DNA of 10,598 nt, taken from NCBI GenBank assembly GCA_030593225.1, contig JAUVHP010000036.1, positions 1 through 10,598 of the forward strand, read 5' to 3'. Shown in pieces: positions 10,219 to 10,598 of this stretch; position 1 is the stretch's first letter; each line of letters opens with the position of its first letter. Origin of the DNA: an archaeon. Its GTDB lineage: Archaea > Nanobdellota > Nanobdellia > Pacearchaeales > GW2011-AR1. The notes below the pieces were generated by a model, which saw nothing but the letters and a program-made list of their open reading frames with translations, had not been told where the DNA came from and made no database searches. Position numbers and translations under genes: made by a program.

Positions 10219-10518
10219 ATGCTAACAGGAAAATGTAAAGAGGATTTTGAATTATGGTTTGTAACTTCTGAAACAGGGGATAAACTATTAAAACTGCTAG
10301 GAACCAAATTGAAGGCGTTTGGATACTTACCCTTCGAAATGCAGTCAGGAGTTTATCTTGCTTTCTTTGATATTGTAGGGATATACATTAACACTCAAGA
10401 AAGAAGCGCATATTTTGCATGGAGGATTAAAGATGACGGAGGGCTAATGAAGACAAGACCCGAAGCACTAAAAAAAGCAATAACACAAGCAGGATTAATT
10501 TATAACGAAAACAATTAG
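10219..10518 (+). CDS. Conserved hypothetical accessory protein (99 aa)
   Basis: Starts MLTGKCKEDFELWF, a start I associate with small proteins of Bacteroidetes prophages. A helix (ETGDKLLKLLGTKLKAFGYL) follows, then strands (YLAFFDIVGIYINT, AYFAWRI) and a C-terminal helix (TRPEALKKAITQAGLIYN). There is no TM or catalytic motif. It begins 2 bp after the preceding stop and is followed 2 bp later by the partial gene, so all are one transcript. The function is unknown. Such genes are common in accessory cassettes next to the family above. Confidence 0.65.
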   Translation: MLTGKCKEDFELWFVTSETGDKLLKLLGTKLKAFGYLPFEMQSGVYLAFFDIVGIYINTQERSAYFAWRIKDDGGLMKTRPEALKKAITQAGLIYNENN

Positions 10519-10520
10519 AG

Positions 10521-10598
10521 ATGAAAATACAATTTATAATAGATGACAATGTAGTTAATGAGGTTGATTATAACGGAATTACTATGTGTTCGGACAGC
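10521..10598 (+). CDS. Partial hypothetical protein, cut by the right edge
   Basis: ATG at 10521 with an open frame to the last base (26 codons). The visible part, starting MKIQFIIDDNVVNEVDYN, looks like one or two beta-strands with a turn and contains one Cys near the edge. It starts 2 bp after the 99-aa gene. Too little is present to classify. Confidence 0.5.
   Translation, partial: MKIQFIIDDNVVNEVDYNGITMCSDS

Noticed and set aside
1..10598. The window as a complete circular genome (end joined to start)
   Set aside because: Joining the ends gives no overlap and no convincing continuous gene, and no capsid, ATPase or replication gene is recognised, so an excerpt is more likely.
1..10598. 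CRISPR array, tRNA, rRNA or insertion sequence
   Set aside because: No regularly spaced repeats, no cloverleaf-like segment noticed, and no transposase or terminal inverted repeat was found.

Overview
The window looks like part of the genome of a small phage or prophage of a Bacteroidetes host, most likely a flavobacterium. Four things point there. The DNA is AT-rich. Starts are preceded by A-runs rather than Shine-Dalgarno sequences. A TAnnTTTG-type -7 box sits upstream of the rightward genes. Several proteins (the fibre-like proteins and the two genes near the right end) resemble families I know from Bacteroidetes phages and prophages.

The layout is two divergent transcription units around an AT-rich control region at about 6475-6628. 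The leftward (minus-strand) unit, 6474 down to 1, holds 16 tightly packed genes, three of them too short for ordinary ORF calling (43, 57 and 47 aa). Eleven of its 16 products carry a predicted transmembrane (TM) segment, usually one near an end. It contains an M15-type peptidoglycan peptidase with an N-terminal TM anchor, a separate TM-anchored peptidoglycan-binding protein, two receptor-binding or fibre proteins sharing the same N-terminal module, a Gly-zipper/poly-Gln membrane protein and a Cys-rich non-membrane protein at the head of the operon. This looks like the late, virion-building operon of a phage with a lipid membrane in the particle. No terminase, portal, tape-measure or sheath gene is seen.

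The rightward (plus-strand) unit, 6629 to the window end, looks like the early/regulatory unit. It starts with small helical proteins, then a ribbon-helix-helix (RHH, Arc-like) regulator, two small unknowns, a Lys/Pro/Ala-tailed histone-H1-like basic protein, a protein with an internally duplicated beta-rich module (possibly nucleic-acid binding), two unknown proteins with a terminator-like hairpin at their overlap, a two-TM miniprotein and accessory genes of prophage type.

A coherent model is as follows. The RHH protein acts on the divergent control region, which holds a 10-bp direct repeat straddling the early start and a 9-bp inverted repeat beside the late promoter candidate. The late unit then makes a membrane-containing particle with two related spikes and membrane-anchored wall-degrading parts. 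No double-jelly-roll major capsid protein, packaging ATPase or replication initiator is recognisable, so the genome probably extends past both edges (both end genes are cut) or uses unrecognised versions.
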